Assembly: GCF_900230215.1 (NCBI RefSeq)
Contig: NZ_LT907982.1
Span: 1,488,001-1,552,000, forward strand
Length of the DNA stretch: 64,000 nucleotides
Source of the DNA: Jatrophihabitans sp. GAS493
GTDB taxonomy: Bacteria > Actinomycetota > Actinomycetes > Mycobacteriales > Jatrophihabitantaceae
Direction: 5' to 3'
Part shown: in pieces, positions 1 to 7,515 of the stretch
Layout: each line of letters starts with the position of its first letter
Numbering within the stretch: position 1 is the stretch's first letter
Notes under the pieces: generated by a model
The model's input: only the letters and a program-made list of their open reading frames with translations
Told to the model about the DNA's origin: nothing
The model's database searches: none
Program-made: the position numbers and the translations under genes

Positions 1-1160
1 GAGCCCAGCAGCCGCAGCGAGGAGAGGTCGTACTTGGCCGGGATCTCGTCGCCCCACTTCATGAAGGTCCGGATCGCGGTCGGCGCCGTATAAAGGAGTG
101 TCACGCGATAGCGCTGGACGATCTCCCAGAAGCGGCCGCGGTCGGGGGTGTCCGGCGTCCCCTCGTAGAGGACGATGCTGGCGCGGTTGGCCAGCGGGCC
201 GTAGACGATGTAGCTGTGCCCGGTGACCCAGCCGATATCGGCCGTGCACCAGTAGACGTCGCTGTCGGGCTTCAGATCGAAGACGGCATGGTGGGTATAC
301 GCCGTCTGAGTCAGGTATCCGCCGGTGGTGTGCAGGATTCCCTTTGGTTTCCCGGTCGTTCCTGACGTGTAGAGAATGAAGAGCGGGTGTTCGGCCGGCA
401 GCGCAGGGGCCTCGTGGGTGTCCTGCTGCCGCTGGAGTACCTCGTCCCACCAGACGTCGCGCTCCGGCGTCCAGGCGACTTCGTTGCCGCCGCGCTTGAC
501 CACCAGCACGTGTTTGACGTTGGTCTCTCCCTTGGCCAGCGCCTCGTCCACGGCGGGCTTGAGGGCTGAGACCGCGCCGCGCCGGTAGCCGCCGTCGGCG
601 GTGATCACCAGGGTGGCGTCGGCGTCGGTGATGCGATCGAAGAGGGCCTGCGCCGAGAAGCCACCGAAGATGACCGAGTGCGGGGCGCCGATGCGGGCGC
701 AGGCAAGCATCGCGATGACCGCTTCGGTGATCATCGGCAGGTAGATGGCGACCCGATCGCCGGTCTTCACCCCGAGTTCGGTGAGCGCATTGGCCGCCCG
801 TGAGACCTGACTCAGCAGTTCGGCGTAGGTCAACTCCAGGCGGTCACCGGGCTCGCCCTCGAAGTAGATCGCCACCTGATCGCCGTAGCCGTCGGCCACA
901 TGCCGGTCTACGCAGTTCACCGCCGCGTTGAGGGTCCCGTCGGCGAACCACTTCGCGAACGGCGGCTGCCAGTCCAGCGTCTGCGTCCAGCGCTTGCTCC
1001 ACAGCAGCCGGTCGGCCTGGGTCTGCCAGAAACCGAGTCGATCGGCCGCGGCCGCCTCGTAGGCTTCGGCGGTCACGTTCGCCTGCGCCGCGAACTGCGG
1101 GTCCGGCGGAAACCGCCGCTCTTCTCGGGCCAGGTTGGAGAGGGCTTCGGTTCCAGACAT
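1..1160 (-). CDS. acs: Acetyl-CoA synthetase, 5' part (C-terminus beyond the window)
   Basis: AMP-forming acetyl-CoA synthetase, which activates acetate with ATP to acetyl-AMP and then acetyl-CoA in the cytoplasm. I translated the minus strand from the ATG at 1160 and obtained 386 open codons without reaching a stop. The ATP-binding loop YTSGTTGKPKG lies near residues 262-272 (about 345-377), and DIGWVTGHSYIVYGPL follows about 50 residues later, both typical of Acs rather than of general acyl-CoA ligases. The N-terminal domain (FWQTQADRLLWSKRW, then FAKWFADGTLNAAVNCVDRH) also matches. The full enzyme is about 650 residues, so roughly 40 percent is missing. It is divergent from the Fic-like gene with only 55 nt between the starts. 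A TAGGTT hexamer ends 6 nt before the ATG, suggesting a leaderless transcript. Confidence 0.95.
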   Translation of the reverse strand, partial: MSGTEALSNLAREERRFPPDPQFAAQANVTAEAYEAAAADRLGFWQTQADRLLWSKRWTQTLDWQPPFAKWFADGTLNAAVNCVDRHVADGYGDQVAIYFEGEPGDRLELTYAELLSQVSRAANALTELGVKTGDRVAIYLPMITEAVIAMLACARIGAPHSVIFGGFSAQALFDRITDADATLVITADGGYRRGAVSALKPAVDEALAKGETNVKHVLVVKRGGNEVAWTPERDVWWDEVLQRQQDTHEAPALPAEHPLFILYTSGTTGKPKGILHTTGGYLTQTAYTHHAVFDLKPDSDVYWCTADIGWVTGHSYIVYGPLANRASIVLYEGTPDTPDRGRFWEIVQRYRVTLLYTAPTAIRTFMKWGDEIPAKYDLSSLRLLG

Positions 1161-1215
1161 GTGTCGAACCTAACTGGTCAAGTCGGGCGACTTCAATCGC
1201 CTACCCTGGTTCATC
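1161..1215. promoter_or_regulatory. Divergent, possibly leaderless promoters
   Basis: The 55-nt gap between acs and the Fic-like gene holds two actinobacterial TANNNT -10 elements pointing outward. TAGGTT on the minus strand (1172-1167) is 6 nt from the acs ATG, with TTGAAG 18 nt further upstream as a possible -35. TACCCT on the plus strand (1202-1207) is 8 nt from the GTG at 1216. No Shine-Dalgarno sequence precedes either start. Transcription would then begin at or next to each start codon. The assignment rests on motif and spacing only. Confidence 0.5.
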
Positions 1216-1959
1216 GTGACTGACCCGCTCGCACCACTGATGGACCTGCCCGGCGTCGCGGCCGGTGTCGACTCCGCCCGCAACGCGGTGGACACCCTCC
1301 TCAACAACCGGGTGCTGCGGCGCAAATCCACGGAGGTCTCGACTGAGTCTTCGCTGCGCGGGGCCTGGGCCTCGGCCTGGCTGTCGGGTGCAAAGCTCTC
1401 GCTGGACGATGTGCGCGCCGGGACATCGCCGGTGGTCAGCGATCCGACCCTGCAGGGCGCGCTGCGGGCGCAGGCCGCGATCGGCACCCTCACCGACACC
1501 TGGACCCGGGCGCCGCGGCAGGTGCTGGCCCGGCTGCACGTGCTGGCCGCCGCCGACCTGGTCGAGGATCGCGAGACGCTCGGTCGCCCGCGCGAGCTCG
1601 CCTCCACCCGGCTGGACATCCTGGCCGACGTGCTGGCCGCCACCTCCGCTCCGGCCGTGGTGGTCGGCGCGATCGTGCACGCCGAGGTGCTCTCACTGGA
1701 CGCCTTCGCCCCCGCCTCGGGCGTGGTAGCCCGGGTGGCGAACCGGCTCACCCTCATCGAGCGGGGCCTCGACCCCAATTCCCTGGTGGTGATCGAGGCC
1801 GGGCACCGGGAACTGGAGCAGGAGTACATCGAGGCCCTGGCTGCCTACCGGACGTCGACGCCGGCCGGTGTCGGCGTCTGGATTCGGCACTGCTGTGAAG
1901 CGGTCGTCACCGGAGCCCGCGAGACGACCGCCATCTGCGAGGCCATCGCCCGGGGCTGA
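1216..1959 (+). CDS. Fic-like (Fido-fold) protein with degenerate active-site motif
   Basis: This 247-residue cytoplasmic protein resembles an actinobacterial family often labelled 'oxidoreductase' or Fic-like. The central region (about residues 155-190) contains H-A-E-V-L-S-L, then DAFAPASGVVARV and then RLTLIERGLDP. That has the layout of the Fic helix and loop, where the canonical motif is HPFx(D/E)GN(G/K)R. Here the catalytic His is absent, F and G positions and a terminal R-like pattern remain, and GN is lost. AMP transfer by the classical mechanism is therefore unlikely. A C-terminal helix (WIRHCCEAVVTGARETTAICEAI) also fits the family. The GTG start at 1216 is supported by the -10-like TACCCT 8 nt upstream. 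Function is unknown. I am fairly sure of the family and unsure of any activity. Confidence 0.65.
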   Translation: MTDPLAPLMDLPGVAAGVDSARNAVDTLLNNRVLRRKSTEVSTESSLRGAWASAWLSGAKLSLDDVRAGTSPVVSDPTLQGALRAQAAIGTLTDTWTRAPRQVLARLHVLAAADLVEDRETLGRPRELASTRLDILADVLAATSAPAVVVGAIVHAEVLSLDAFAPASGVVARVANRLTLIERGLDPNSLVVIEAGHRELEQEYIEALAAYRTSTPAGVGVWIRHCCEAVVTGARETTAICEAIARG

Positions 1960-2016
1960 GCGATACTGGACCAGCCACCGGCTGCCACAACTTTCGCCGC
2001 GGAGAGGGGGTCGTAC

Positions 2017-2448
2017 GTGAGCGCCGTCCAACCGAATGCCGCTGCGCTGCGCCGTACGCGGCGTTCGTATCTGGCGATGGGTGGCTGCCTGCTACTGGCC
2101 ACCGGTTACCTCACCGTCGCCAATCCCCATGATCGGCACGCGCTCATGGTGCCCTGCCCGACGAAGCTCGTCACCGGGTTGGACTGCCCGCTCTGCGGTG
2201 GCCTGCGGCTGGCCCACGACACCATGCACCTGCAGTTCAACTCGATGCTGCACGACAATCTCTTCCTGATCATGCTGGCCCCATTGCTCGTGTTTTACGG
2301 GGCAAAGTCGGTACGGGCCAACTGTCGAGGTGAGCCGCCGGTCGCCATTCCGAAGCCGGTCTGGATGACGGTGGTGGCGCTGTCGTTTGTCTGGATGCTG
2401 ATTCGCAACCTGCCGGCGTGGCCGTTGAAGCCGACGACCTTCGGCTGA
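2017..2448 (+). CDS. DUF2752 membrane protein
   Basis: A 143-residue membrane protein with helices at about residues 18-36, 84-99 and 112-127. The DUF2752 signature CPxCGGLR (residues about 59-66, after a conserved upstream PCP) is present, followed by an asparagine-containing HDN before the second helix. The family has no established biochemical role; the paired cysteines suggest metal or redox chemistry at the membrane face. The GTG at 2017 is preceded by GGAGAGGGG at 2001-2009. A strong hairpin lies just after the stop, so the gene is probably monocistronic or the last of a two-gene unit with the Fic-like gene 57 nt upstream. Confidence 0.8.
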   Translation: MSAVQPNAAALRRTRRSYLAMGGCLLLATGYLTVANPHDRHALMVPCPTKLVTGLDCPLCGGLRLAHDTMHLQFNSMLHDNLFLIMLAPLLVFYGAKSVRANCRGEPPVAIPKPVWMTVVALSFVWMLIRNLPAWPLKPTTFG

Positions 2449-2461
2449 GGCGCACGCATGA

Positions 2462-2494
2462 AACGGCGCCGCGACCGTGGATCGCGACGCCGTT
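2462..2494 (+). terminator. Hairpin terminator after the DUF2752 gene
   Basis: A 13-bp inverted repeat with one G-T pair (AACGGCGCCGCGA at 2462-2474, TCGCGACGCCGTT at 2482-2494) encloses a 7-nt loop. It starts 14 nt after the DUF2752 stop. No U-tract follows, as is common in actinobacteria. Confidence 0.7.
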
Positions 2495-2759
2495 GAGACG
2501 AAGAAGCTGGGTTACCAGGCGTGCATCTTTTATGTCTGACGCGGGCTTGCGGCGGTGCTGGTCCGCGTCGACTCACCTTGCGTGGTGCGATCGCCGCGTG
2601 GGTGCCCTGGTCCTTCGTCCCGGTGAGTTTCGCTGGGGGCGGTACCGCCATGGACGAACCTCATCGGTAGTTGCTATTGGACTACCAGTAGTCGGTGCGG
2701 GCAATAGCCACTCGGCGTGTCGCAGCGGCTAAATTCGCTAGCCAGGGCCGCGAAATCGG
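2495..2759. other. Non-coding gap between convergent genes
   Basis: No convincing gene is seen on either strand. A nested hairpin at 2673-2708 (GCTATTG pairs with CAATAGC, inner GACTA-CCAG-TAGTC) lies about 50 nt beyond the stop of the minus-strand HAD gene and could be its terminator. Open frames here lack family resemblance or run into the neighbouring genes. Confidence 0.5.
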
Positions 2760-3566
2760 CTAGCTGCGCCCACTGCGCCGCTTGGCCAGATACCAGACCA
2801 GTCCGGTGGCGGCGACGGCGCCGACGGCAACGGTGGCGGTTGCGGTGCTGTTGGCCGGGCGCAGACCCGAGAGACGAGCCCGTAGCGGCACGGCGTTGGA
2901 GAAGACCAGGACTGGCCAGCCGCGCTCGGTGGCGATTCTGCGCAGTGCCCGGTCCGGATTCACCGCGAACGGGTGCCCGACCTCCTCCAACATCGGAGTG
3001 TCGGTGACCGAATCGGAGTAGGCGTAACACTCGGAGAGGTCATAGCCTCGCTGCTCGGCCAGGGCCCGCATGGCGTCGGCCTTGCCGGGGCCGTAGATAT
3101 AGGTCTCGATCTCCCCCGTGTACTTGCCGTCCTGCTCGACCATGCGGGTCGCGAGGACGTCGTCTGCTCCGACCATGGCACCGATCGGGGCCACCACCTC
3201 AAAGCCTGACGAGCTGACGATCACCACGTCCCGTCCGGCGGCCTTGTGCTCGCCGATGAGCGTCACCGCCTCGTCGTAGACGATGGGGTCGATGATCTCG
3301 TGCAGCGTCTCACCGACGATCTCGCGGATCTGAGCCACGTCCCAGCCGGCACACATGGCCTGCAGGTAGTCGCGCATCCGGTCCATCTGGTCCTCATCGG
3401 CCCCGGAGAGGGCGAAGACGAACTGGGCGTAGGCGCCCCGCACCACAGCCCGGCGATTGATGAGCCCACCCTGGTAAAAGGGCTTGCCGAAGGCGAGGGC
3501 GCTCGACTTGGCGATGATCGTCTTGTCGAGGTCGAAGAACGCCGCTGCTCGTGCCACGGGATTCAC
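2760..3566 (-). CDS. HAD-superfamily (subfamily IB) phosphatase with C-terminal membrane helix
   Basis: A haloacid-dehalogenase phosphatase related to phosphoserine phosphatases (HAD-IB) and to the protein encoded next to the Tad locus in mycobacteria. Motif I is FFDLDKT with the Asp nucleophile at residue 12 and the acid/base Asp at 14. Motif II is IVSSS near residue 137. Motif III/IV is the basic region followed by DSVTDTPML near 181. The last 30 residues form a hydrophobic segment (about 242-262) ending KRRSGRS, so the enzyme may be membrane-tethered with a cytoplasmic catalytic domain. The substrate is unknown; phosphoserine or a lysophospholipid phosphate are possibilities by family analogy. 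The GTG at 3566 gives the expected length of 268 residues. Confidence 0.85.
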   Translation of the reverse strand: MNPVARAAAFFDLDKTIIAKSSALAFGKPFYQGGLINRRAVVRGAYAQFVFALSGADEDQMDRMRDYLQAMCAGWDVAQIREIVGETLHEIIDPIVYDEAVTLIGEHKAAGRDVVIVSSSGFEVVAPIGAMVGADDVLATRMVEQDGKYTGEIETYIYGPGKADAMRALAEQRGYDLSECYAYSDSVTDTPMLEEVGHPFAVNPDRALRRIATERGWPVLVFSNAVPLRARLSGLRPANSTATATVAVGAVAATGLVWYLAKRRSGRS

Positions 3567-3680
3567 GATACTGATGGAGGCTGGCGGTGTCCTGTGGACG
3601 CGCGACGATTGGTCAGCTACGCCTACCTTTTGCGCGGCCGACCGGTGGCCACGCTGGTTAGCTGCACACGGCTTGCCGCC

Positions 3681-4226
3681 TTAGCCGAGCATCGCCTCGA
3701 GTTTACGGACCGTGTTCGCGTTGCGCGCGGTGACCGGCGTGCCGACGATCTTCTCCCAGCCGCTCTTGGAGAGCCGGGATTTCAGCACCCCGTCGGTCAT
3801 CCATAGGTAGACGTGCTTTCCGCGCACGGCGATCCGGTCCGGAGGGAGGTCGAGGGCGTTGAGCTGCTTGACCGCCGCCGCGGTCGGGGCGTCCTGAAGA
3901 AATCCGATGAGGTGCCTGGATCCGTCCACCGCGATGTCGGTGAGGGGGTCGGCGGCGATCGCCTGACGCAGTTCGGCCGCCGTTCGGATGACGACGGTGG
4001 AGCTCACTCCGGCCTGCTCCTTAAGTGCCTTCTCCAGCTTGCCGGCGCAGCCCTTGGCCTGGCCGGCGGTCGCCTCGAAGACTGCGTTTCCGCTCTGCAG
4101 GAGGGTTCGCGGATTCTGGTAGCCCAGGTCGGTGATCAGCTCGCGGAGTTGGGCCATGGAGATCCGGTTGGCCCGCCCGACATTGACGCCTCGCAGTAGT
4201 GCAATCAACTCGGTCACCCTCCTCAC
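3681..4226 (-). CDS. DUF1697 family protein
   Basis: A cytoplasmic protein of about 181 residues matching DUF1697. The N-terminus reads ALLRGVNVGRANRISMAQLRELITDLGYQNPRTLLQSGNAVF, the hallmark of this family, and the C-terminus has the expected SKSGWEKIVGTPVTARNANTVRKL. The function is unknown. The start is ambiguous. The frame opens with a GTG at 4226, but AGGAGG at 4223-4218 sits inside it. A TTG at 4208, 9 nt after that Shine-Dalgarno sequence and giving a start two residues before ALLRG, is better placed than the GTG at 4217, which follows it immediately. The gene is transcribed towards the HAD gene, 114 nt away, and may share an mRNA with it. Confidence 0.8.
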   Translation of the reverse strand: MRRVTELIALLRGVNVGRANRISMAQLRELITDLGYQNPRTLLQSGNAVFEATAGQAKGCAGKLEKALKEQAGVSSTVVIRTAAELRQAIAADPLTDIAVDGSRHLIGFLQDAPTAAAVKQLNALDLPPDRIAVRGKHVYLWMTDGVLKSRLSKSGWEKIVGTPVTARNANTVRKLEAMLG

Positions 4227-4330
4227 GATGCCAGACGAGATCCGACGCCGGAATCGCGACTATTTCGGTGGCCCGCCGGTGTCTGTACGACGCTGGAGAG
4301 GCCGCAGTTGCTGAGCGAGAGGGTGATGGG

Positions 4331-4402
4331 GTGACGGCTGACCTGATCTTGAGCGCCCGATCCAGCGATGGGGATGCCTTCCGAGCACTGACCGGTAGCC
4401 AA
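4331..4402 (+). pseudogene. Possible remnant of an ECF sigma factor N-terminus
   Basis: From the GTG at 4331 the frame reads VTADLILSARSSDGDAFRALTGSQ. This closely resembles the region 2 start of ECF RNA polymerase sigma factors (L-x-x-A-R-S-G-D-x-D-A-F-R-x-L-T). The similarity stops abruptly; the following codons carry no sigma region 2.2 or region 4 pattern. It is most simply a decayed, truncated gene. The match is about 20 residues, so chance cannot be ruled out. Confidence 0.35.
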
Positions 4403-4533
4403 AACTGCTGGTCCACCGATCAGTTCGGAGTCGCCGAGGTGTCTACCCTTCGATTGGCGCAGACCGGACTGGTTCGGCCAGTTCGCCGAGTACAGACCTG
4501 CACGCCTGGACGAAGCTGGGGACCGAAGAGGCA

Positions 4534-4659
4534 ATGAATGCCGAGGCACTGCTGGGACGACCTTCGGCGCCACCAGCGACAGTCTCATCCACAGGCCGGA
4601 CGGTTGTCCACAGACGGAAGCGAATCGCCCTGTGGCACGAATCTGCCGTGTTTGCTTAG
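4534..4659 (+). CDS. 41-codon upstream ORF before the ssd-like gene
   Basis: An ORF with ATG at 4534 and TAG at 4657-4659. It lies in the same frame as the ssd-like ATG at 4663 and is separated from it only by the TAG and one CCC codon. GAAGAGG precedes its ATG by 2 nt, whereas the ssd-like ATG has no Shine-Dalgarno sequence. Translation of this ORF could therefore deliver ribosomes to the ssd-like start. The peptide matches no family I know and is rich in Ala, Arg and Val. It could equally be an untranslated relic. Confidence 0.3.
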   Translation: MNAEALLGRPSAPPATVSSTGRTVVHRRKRIALWHESAVFA

Positions 4660-4662
4660 CCC

Positions 4663-5433
4663 ATGCAGCTCATCACCGAGTCCCAGAGCCAAACCGCCGG
4701 CCCGACGATCGCCCCGGTTGTCGGAGTGGTCGGCGGTCGAGGCGGGGTCGGGGCGAGTCTGTTTACGGCGGTGCTGTCGGCCGTCGGGGCACGGCGTGGG
4801 CACTCGGGACGGAGTGTCCTCGTCGATCTGGAGGCGGTTGCAGGTGGCATTGATGTCCTGCTGGGCGTGGAGGGAGTACCCGGTCCCCGTTGGTCGGGTC
4901 TGCGCTTGGCGGGCGGCTACCTGCAACCGTCCCTGCTCGCCGGCGGCCTGCCCCGGTGGGGTCCGGTCTCCGTGCTCGCCGCCGACCTGCTGCCAAGTGC
5001 CGAGAATGTCGAGCAATTGTTGCCGGCTGCGGCCGAGATCGGGCCGGTCGCCATCGAACTCGGCCGCTGGTCTTCATCTCCGCGCTCGGCCGCACTCGCG
5101 GCATGTGACCTCGTCTGTCTGGTGACGCGCTGCGATGTCGCGTCGGTGACCGCGGCCCGCACCGTCGCCCTTGCCCTGGCCGACGATGGACTGGCCGCGC
5201 CGCTGGGCATCGTCGTGCGTCGGATGCGCACCGCCCCGGCCGCGGCCGAAGTCGCGGCGTTGATCGGGGCACCGCTGATCGGCTCGCTACCGGCCGCCGA
5301 CGGGGGCGATCTGTCCCTTCCCTTCGACTCCGACCACCTTCCGCGCAGCATGGATCGCATCGCGACCGGAATCTGGGACGGCCTCCTGGCGGTGGCCGCT
5401 CCCGCCGTCGCTGAAGTGACACGTCATGGCTGA
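4663..5433 (+). CDS. Ssd/CpaE-like ATPase-fold protein of the Tad locus, N-terminally short
   Basis: A MinD/ParA-fold protein of 256 residues equivalent to the Ssd (septum site determining) or CpaE-like protein that heads actinobacterial Tad loci. It is expected to localise or regulate the pilus assembly ATPase. The P-loop region VVGGRGGVGASL (about residues 22-33) is the degenerate actinobacterial form in which the Walker A lysines of KGGxGKS are replaced. VDLEAVAGGIDVLLG follows as in Ssd. Mycobacterial Ssd is about 350 residues with a roughly 110-residue receiver-like domain before the P-loop. Here only about 20 residues precede it, so that domain is missing. The ATG at 4663 lacks a Shine-Dalgarno sequence. 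The gene overlaps tadA by 8 nt. Confidence 0.8.
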   Translation: MQLITESQSQTAGPTIAPVVGVVGGRGGVGASLFTAVLSAVGARRGHSGRSVLVDLEAVAGGIDVLLGVEGVPGPRWSGLRLAGGYLQPSLLAGGLPRWGPVSVLAADLLPSAENVEQLLPAAAEIGPVAIELGRWSSSPRSAALAACDLVCLVTRCDVASVTAARTVALALADDGLAAPLGIVVRRMRTAPAAAEVAALIGAPLIGSLPAADGGDLSLPFDSDHLPRSMDRIATGIWDGLLAVAAPAVAEVTRHG

Positions 5434-6652
5434 GGTCGAGCTGCTGCAGCGGGTCCGGGAACGCCTGGCGGCCGAGCCAGACGCCACCCAAGGGGGTGAG
5501 ATAGCCGCATTTCTGCTCGACGACGCCTCCATGATCGCCGATGAGCGGGTGCTCGCTGATCTGTCGCAATCGGTCGCGGCCGAGCTCGCCGGCGCGGGTC
5601 CACTGGAGAGCCTGCTCGCCGTTGCTGGGACCACCGACGTGCTGGTCAACTCCCCCGATGAGATCTGGCTCGACCGGGGTGCCGGGTTGGAGCGGGCGGC
5701 GGCAGAGTTCCGGAGTGAGTCCGAGGTGCGCCGGCTCGCGCAGCGACTGGCCGCCGGTGCGGGGCGCCGCCTTGACGATGCCCAGCCCTTCGTGGATGCG
5801 GCGCTGGCCGACGGCACTCGACTGCATGCCGTGATCCCGCCGATCAGCCCGCACACGATCATCTCCTTGCGGGTACTCGGGCGGCGCAGCTTCGGACTTC
5901 ATGAGTTGGTCGACGACGCTCTGGGCGACCTGCTCCGCGCAGTTGTGACCGCTCGGCTGGCCTTCGTGGTGGCGGGCGGGACGGGATCTGGAAAGACAAC
6001 CCTCCTAGGGACCATGTTGGCTAACTCCGATCCCGCGCACCGCCTGCTCGTGATCGAGGATGCCCGCGAGTTGGTGATCGACCATCCACACGTGGTGCGG
6101 TTGCTCTGCCGTACGGCGAACGTCGAGGGAGGTGGCGCGGTCGAGCTGCGCGATCTGGTCCGGCAATCGCTACGGATGCGCCCGGATCGCATCGTCGTGG
6201 GCGAGTTCAGAGGCGCGGAGACGGCTGAACTGATGCTGGCGCTCAACACCGGCCATGAGGGGGGAGCCGCGACGCTGCACGCGAACTCGGCCGAGGACGT
6301 ACCGGCCCGACTGATCGCGTTGGGCTCACTGGCCGGATTGTCGGCTGAGGCTGTCACGCGGCAATTGGCTGCCGCCTTCTCCGTGGTAGTTCAGTTGCAG
6401 CGAGTCGGCCGGGAGCGGCGCGTACAGAGTGTGTCGGTGCTGGAGCGGGCCGGCGCCGAGTCGGTGGTGACTCCGGTCTGGTCGTCTCCGATCGGGTCCG
6501 CTTCGATCGGGTCCGCTTCGGTCGGATTCGGTCCTGGCTCTGGAGGTCCTGGCTCTGGAGATCCTGGTCAGATCGATCCGCACGGTGCGGACACGCTGGC
6601 CCGGCGCCTCCTCGCTCGTGGCGTCGCGGTACCGGAGCTACTGCGGTGCTGA
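5426..6652 (+). CDS. tadA: Tad pilus assembly ATPase TadA/CpaF
   Basis: A type II/IV secretion ATPase that powers assembly of Flp pili as a cytoplasmic hexamer at the inner face of the membrane. It has 408 residues. The Walker A motif GGTGSGKTT is at 184-192, the Asp box LLVIEDARELV at about 207-217, Walker B RPDRIVVGEFRG at 252-263 and the His box GHEGGAATLHANS at 276-288. The N-terminal CpaF domain (GPLESLL..TDVLVNSPDEIWLDRG) is complete. After the ATPase core there is a low-complexity Gly/Ser/Pro insert (about 358-385) built from two short DNA duplications. It overlaps the upstream gene by 8 nt and tadB by 7 nt, so the four genes are translationally coupled. Confidence 0.93.
   Translation: MAEVELLQRVRERLAAEPDATQGGEIAAFLLDDASMIADERVLADLSQSVAAELAGAGPLESLLAVAGTTDVLVNSPDEIWLDRGAGLERAAAEFRSESEVRRLAQRLAAGAGRRLDDAQPFVDAALADGTRLHAVIPPISPHTIISLRVLGRRSFGLHELVDDALGDLLRAVVTARLAFVVAGGTGSGKTTLLGTMLANSDPAHRLLVIEDARELVIDHPHVVRLLCRTANVEGGGAVELRDLVRQSLRMRPDRIVVGEFRGAETAELMLALNTGHEGGAATLHANSAEDVPARLIALGSLAGLSAEAVTRQLAAAFSVVVQLQRVGRERRVQSVSVLERAGAESVVTPVWSSPIGSASIGSASVGFGPGSGGPGSGDPGQIDPHGADTLARRLLARGVAVPELLRC
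6489..6559 (+). repeat. Two 15-bp tandem duplications inside tadA
   Basis: CGATCGGGTCCGCTT occurs twice at 6489-6518, with a degenerate third unit following. GGTCCTGGCTCTGGA occurs twice at 6530-6559. Both preserve the frame and create the Ser/Gly/Pro-rich insert near the TadA C-terminus. Confidence 0.85.
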
Positions 6653-7515
6653 GCGCTCCGGTCGCCGCGTTGGGGCTCGCCGCGACCGGCTGCCTCTGTT
6701 GGCCGACCTCGTCGCCGGCGCTTGCTCGCCTGCGGAAATTGACGCTGAGTGGCCGATTGGCGCGCGATGAACCCGGGCTGGGCCGACGGTATGCCCTCGA
6801 ATCGCTGATGATCCAGCCACGACCTCGAGCTTGGCGGCCGGCAATCCTCAGCGCAAGCCTGGTCGTTCTCGTCGTCGTAGTCGCACTGGGGGGCGGACTT
6901 CTCGGCCTGCCCGCCGCGGCCGCCACAGCAGCGTTGATGAGTTGCCTGCGCAAGCGCCGACAGGCAGCTCAGGTGGCGCGTGACCGCTCCGCGCTGCTGG
7001 CCGCGGTGGCGACACTTCGAGGGGAGCTACTCGCGGGCAGCCGCCCGGCCGATGCACTTGAGGCTGTGCGGCCGGCGCTCGGGCGCTCGGCGACACTCAG
7101 TGCCGCCTTCGCCGCGGCCGAGGCTTCGGCCCGCGAGGGCGAGGAGGTGGCCGAGGTCTTGTTGGCCCATGACACGACTGCCCTGCTGAGGCCCGTCGCC
7201 GCGGCTTGGCGTCTCGCCGAGGCGACCGGAGCGCCTATCGCGACGGTGCTCGGACGGGTGCAGGCGGATCTGCGGGATGCCGGGGACATCGAGCGGGCGG
7301 TCCAGGTCGCGGTGGCCGGTCCCCGCGCCTCGGCGATGATGCTGGCCACGCTCCCGGTACTCGGCCTGGTACTCGGCTCCGCCGTTGGGGCCAGACCGAT
7401 CAGCGTGCTCACCGGCTCGGTTCCCGGCCAGCTTCTCGGCTGCGCCGGGGTTCTCCTAGAGCTGGCCGGAGTCGCCTGGACCGGACGCATCACGGCGGCG
7501 GCAAGCCGGTGCTGA
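6646..7515 (+). CDS. tadB: Tad pilus membrane platform protein TadB
   Basis: An integral inner-membrane protein of 289 residues with a type II secretion F (T2SSF) domain. With TadC it forms the platform that couples the TadA ATPase to pilin extrusion. There is an N-terminal hydrophobic segment, a double helix at about 65-100 (ILSASLVVLVVVVALGGGLLGLPAAAATAAL), then the cytoplasmic T2SSF four-helix domain at about 118-225 (LRGELLAGSRPADALEAV.., RLAEATGAPIATVLGRV). The terminal helices are at about 232-280. The start ATG lies inside the tadA end, and its stop overlaps the tadC GTG as GTGCTGA. Confidence 0.9.
   Translation: MLSAPVAALGLAATGCLCWPTSSPALARLRKLTLSGRLARDEPGLGRRYALESLMIQPRPRAWRPAILSASLVVLVVVVALGGGLLGLPAAAATAALMSCLRKRRQAAQVARDRSALLAAVATLRGELLAGSRPADALEAVRPALGRSATLSAAFAAAEASAREGEEVAEVLLAHDTTALLRPVAAAWRLAEATGAPIATVLGRVQADLRDAGDIERAVQVAVAGPRASAMMLATLPVLGLVLGSAVGARPISVLTGSVPGQLLGCAGVLLELAGVAWTGRITAAASRC

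Larger units (their letters stand above)
4227..4662. other. Divergent intergenic region upstream of the Tad operon
   Basis: These 436 nt separate the DUF1697 gene from the Tad operon. They contain a short stretch resembling the N-terminus of an ECF sigma factor (4331-4393), a 41-codon upstream ORF (4534-4659), and two DnaA-box-like nonamers, TCATCCACA (4585-4593) and TTGTCCACA (4604-4612). No clear -35/-10 pair was identified. Confidence 0.5.

Noticed and set aside
2295-2651. Basic 118-codon minus-strand frame resembling a small ribosomal-type protein at its start
   Set aside because: It runs antisense into the DUF2752 gene, has no ribosome binding site and no real match to a ribosomal protein family.
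4585-4612. DnaA-box-like nonamers TCATCCACA and TTGTCCACA, as a replication origin
   Set aside because: Only two sites, no AT-rich unwinding region and no dnaA, dnaN or gyr genes nearby. A single perfect box is expected by chance in a window this size; another, TTATCCACA at 53282, stands alone.
7206-7508. Upstream extension of TadC to 7206
   Set aside because: That part is Arg/Gly-rich out-of-phase translation of tadB. The GTG at 7509 overlaps the tadB stop and begins TadC-like sequence.
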